A stretch of DNA of 64,000 bases from assembly GCF_014190935.1 (NCBI RefSeq), contig NZ_JACHVV010000002.1:620001-684000 (forward strand). Reading direction: 5' to 3'. The notes beneath the pieces are model-generated. The model worked only from the letters and a program-made list of their open reading frames with translations, was not told the DNA's origin and did not search any database. Below are positions 63,034 through 64,000 of this stretch, in pieces. Source of the DNA: Chryseomonas sp014190935 (GTDB lineage Bacteria > Pseudomonadota > Gammaproteobacteria > Pseudomonadales > Pseudomonadaceae). Position 1 is the first letter of the stretch. Each line of letters opens with the position of its first letter. A program made the translations under genes and the position numbers.

Positions 63034-63474
63034 ATGACCGCACAAACTTCGCTATTCCACGGCAATGGTCAGCTGCAGCAGTTGCGGCGACTGATTCCCA
63101 GACAGCATTTCGAATGTCTGGAGCGCCACCTCGAGTTGCTGTCGCGCGAATTTCCGCTGTTCGACCATCCGCCGTTGAGCATCGACTGTGCCGTGGCCGA
63201 AACCTTGGAAAACCTGGGTATCCGTGCCTTCCAGTGGCAGGGCAACTGCAACCTGCCGCAGCGGATGGCCCTGGGCAGCGCCCTGATGGGCGAGGGCTTC
63301 ATGGCCCAGTCCAGCACCCCGGAATACACCCTCTATCTCAATGCGCGAGGCGAGAAGGTGCTGTTGCGACAAGAACCCGCAGCCGGCCAGACCCTGGTCA
63401 GCCTGGTGTCGGATTGCGCGCCGCTGTTCGCCTACCTGGCGGCCAAGCACCGAGAGGCGGCACCCGTCGCCTGA
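63034..63474 (+). CDS. Hypothetical protein
   Basis: A 146-residue soluble protein with no signal peptide or transmembrane segment. It includes an N-terminal helical stretch (QLQQLRRLIPRQHFECLERHLELL) and a C-terminal region with beta character (YTLYLNARGEKVLL). I do not recognise the family. The ATG is preceded by GGGAGGACGCC, a good ribosome binding site, and base composition matches the neighbours. A palindrome lies in the gap upstream. It may be a lineage-restricted gene. Confidence 0.65.
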   Translation: MTAQTSLFHGNGQLQQLRRLIPRQHFECLERHLELLSREFPLFDHPPLSIDCAVAETLENLGIRAFQWQGNCNLPQRMALGSALMGEGFMAQSSTPEYTLYLNARGEKVLLRQEPAAGQTLVSLVSDCAPLFAYLAAKHREAAPVA

Positions 63475-63625
63475 GCGGCTCGATGTAGGCCCGCCACCGC
63501 GTGATGCACGGGCCGCCCGGATGACGAACAGAGTCACAAATACGCATTAACGTCAGACTAACCGGGAACCAAATAGGCAGTGGAATGGTAGATTCGCGCT
63601 TCGGATCTACCAGGAGACCCAAGGA

Positions 63626-63871
63626 ATGGGAATTCGTATTCTGGCCAGTGTCATCGTGACCTTTGCCGCCTTCAATGGCGAAGCAGCCTCCCTCCCCGCG
63701 ATACCCCCGCTCAAGCTGGCGGACCTCGTTCTGCAGGTTCCGGCTTCAGCCACTCACAGTCTTCCCTCCAGCCGCGAGACTTCGTTTCGCGATACACGTC
63801 AGCCGGTCAATGCCGCGCGCTGGTTGAACGAACGTCAGACGTTGGTCCAGGAACAGCGCTGGGTCTTCTAG
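63626..63871 (+). CDS. Small secreted hypothetical protein
   Basis: An 81-residue protein with a likely signal peptide (about 21 residues, ending GEAA) and no recognised domain. The mature part is about 60 residues, rich in Ser, Arg and Gln, with no cysteine. CAAGGA lies just before the ATG. It starts about 150 bases after the previous gene. The function is unknown and the gene call rests mainly on the ribosome binding site and signal peptide. Confidence 0.55.
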   Translation: MGIRILASVIVTFAAFNGEAASLPAIPPLKLADLVLQVPASATHSLPSSRETSFRDTRQPVNAARWLNERQTLVQEQRWVF

Positions 63872-64000
63872 ATCAACCGCCGATGGCACCCGATGATCTG
63901 ATAACCGTCTGTCTTTTTGTTGCTGCCCCGGGAATGAATCCGCTTTTCGCGGGTCCGTCTGGTTCTACGGGCAGCTCATTTGTCTGCCCATTTGACGTAC

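Noticed and set aside
63901..64000. Possible terminator or gene at the right edge
   Set aside because: Only a weak CCGC/GCGG pairing is visible, with no clear ORF; the sequence ends too soon to judge.

Overview
The window looks like a Pseudomonas chromosome, probably a lineage near P. oryzihabitans; the genus is well supported and the species is a guess. The evidence is the high G+C content, the crfX-cmpX-sigX-oprF block, the gltA / sdhCDAB-sucAB-lpd-sucCD block followed by a BrnQ carrier and htpG, and a cobO-to-cobS cobalamin block near rnd-ycgL, all of which are pseudomonad arrangements. It is mostly core genome. I see no insertion sequence, prophage, CRISPR array, tRNA or rRNA.

Layout. 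1-5.8 kb: a partial D-2-hydroxyacid dehydrogenase, ycgL and rnd on the minus strand, a FadL-type outer membrane porin, and a membrane GGDEF/EAL protein with a degenerate GGDEF. 5.9-15.1 kb: a ten-gene, almost fully overlapping minus-strand operon for late cobalamin synthesis (cobO-cobB-bluB-cbiB-cobD-cobQ-cobU-cobT-cobC-cobS), headed by a sigma70-like promoter and a cobalamin riboswitch. 15.1-17.6 kb: a 19-cysteine DUF326 protein, a YggL protein, a metallophosphoesterase and a DedA protein. 17.6-21.6 kb: a periplasmic molybdenum hydroxylase operon (triheme cytochrome c, 2Fe-2S subunit, Tat-exported Mo subunit). 21.8-27.1 kb: a small HNH protein, two NlpC/P60 lipoproteins, a ttcA / 3-methyladenine glycosylase / sirtuin operon, a DnaJ-related protein and a SprT-like protein. 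27.1-31.7 kb: dienelactone hydrolase, htpG with a sigma32-type promoter, a coiled-coil lipoprotein and brnQ.

31.8-44.8 kb is the TCA-cycle cluster. On the minus strand sdhCDAB, sucAB, lpd and sucCD encode succinate dehydrogenase, 2-oxoglutarate dehydrogenase and succinyl-CoA synthetase. They are divergent from gltA (citrate synthase), and each side has a near-consensus promoter. 44.9-47.8 kb holds the envelope-stress block crfX-cmpX-sigX-oprF. 47.9-52.3 kb holds a CorA/ZntB-type transporter, ppsA (PEP synthase) and its divergent regulator ppsR.

52.4-64 kb is more accessory. It contains a LysE exporter, a free-standing MetE N-terminal domain with no catalytic half, a GNAT acetyltransferase, a TonB receptor with an N-terminal signalling domain but no adjacent sigma/anti-sigma pair, and a FecR / OmpA-like lipoprotein / CHASE2-HD-GYP operon. 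These are followed by a phosphoglycerate-mutase-like phosphatase, a DUF1090 protein, an inositol-monophosphatase-family enzyme and two small unrecognised proteins. The best candidates for undescribed biology are the FecR/OmpA/CHASE2-HD-GYP operon and the stand-alone MetE N-terminal domain.
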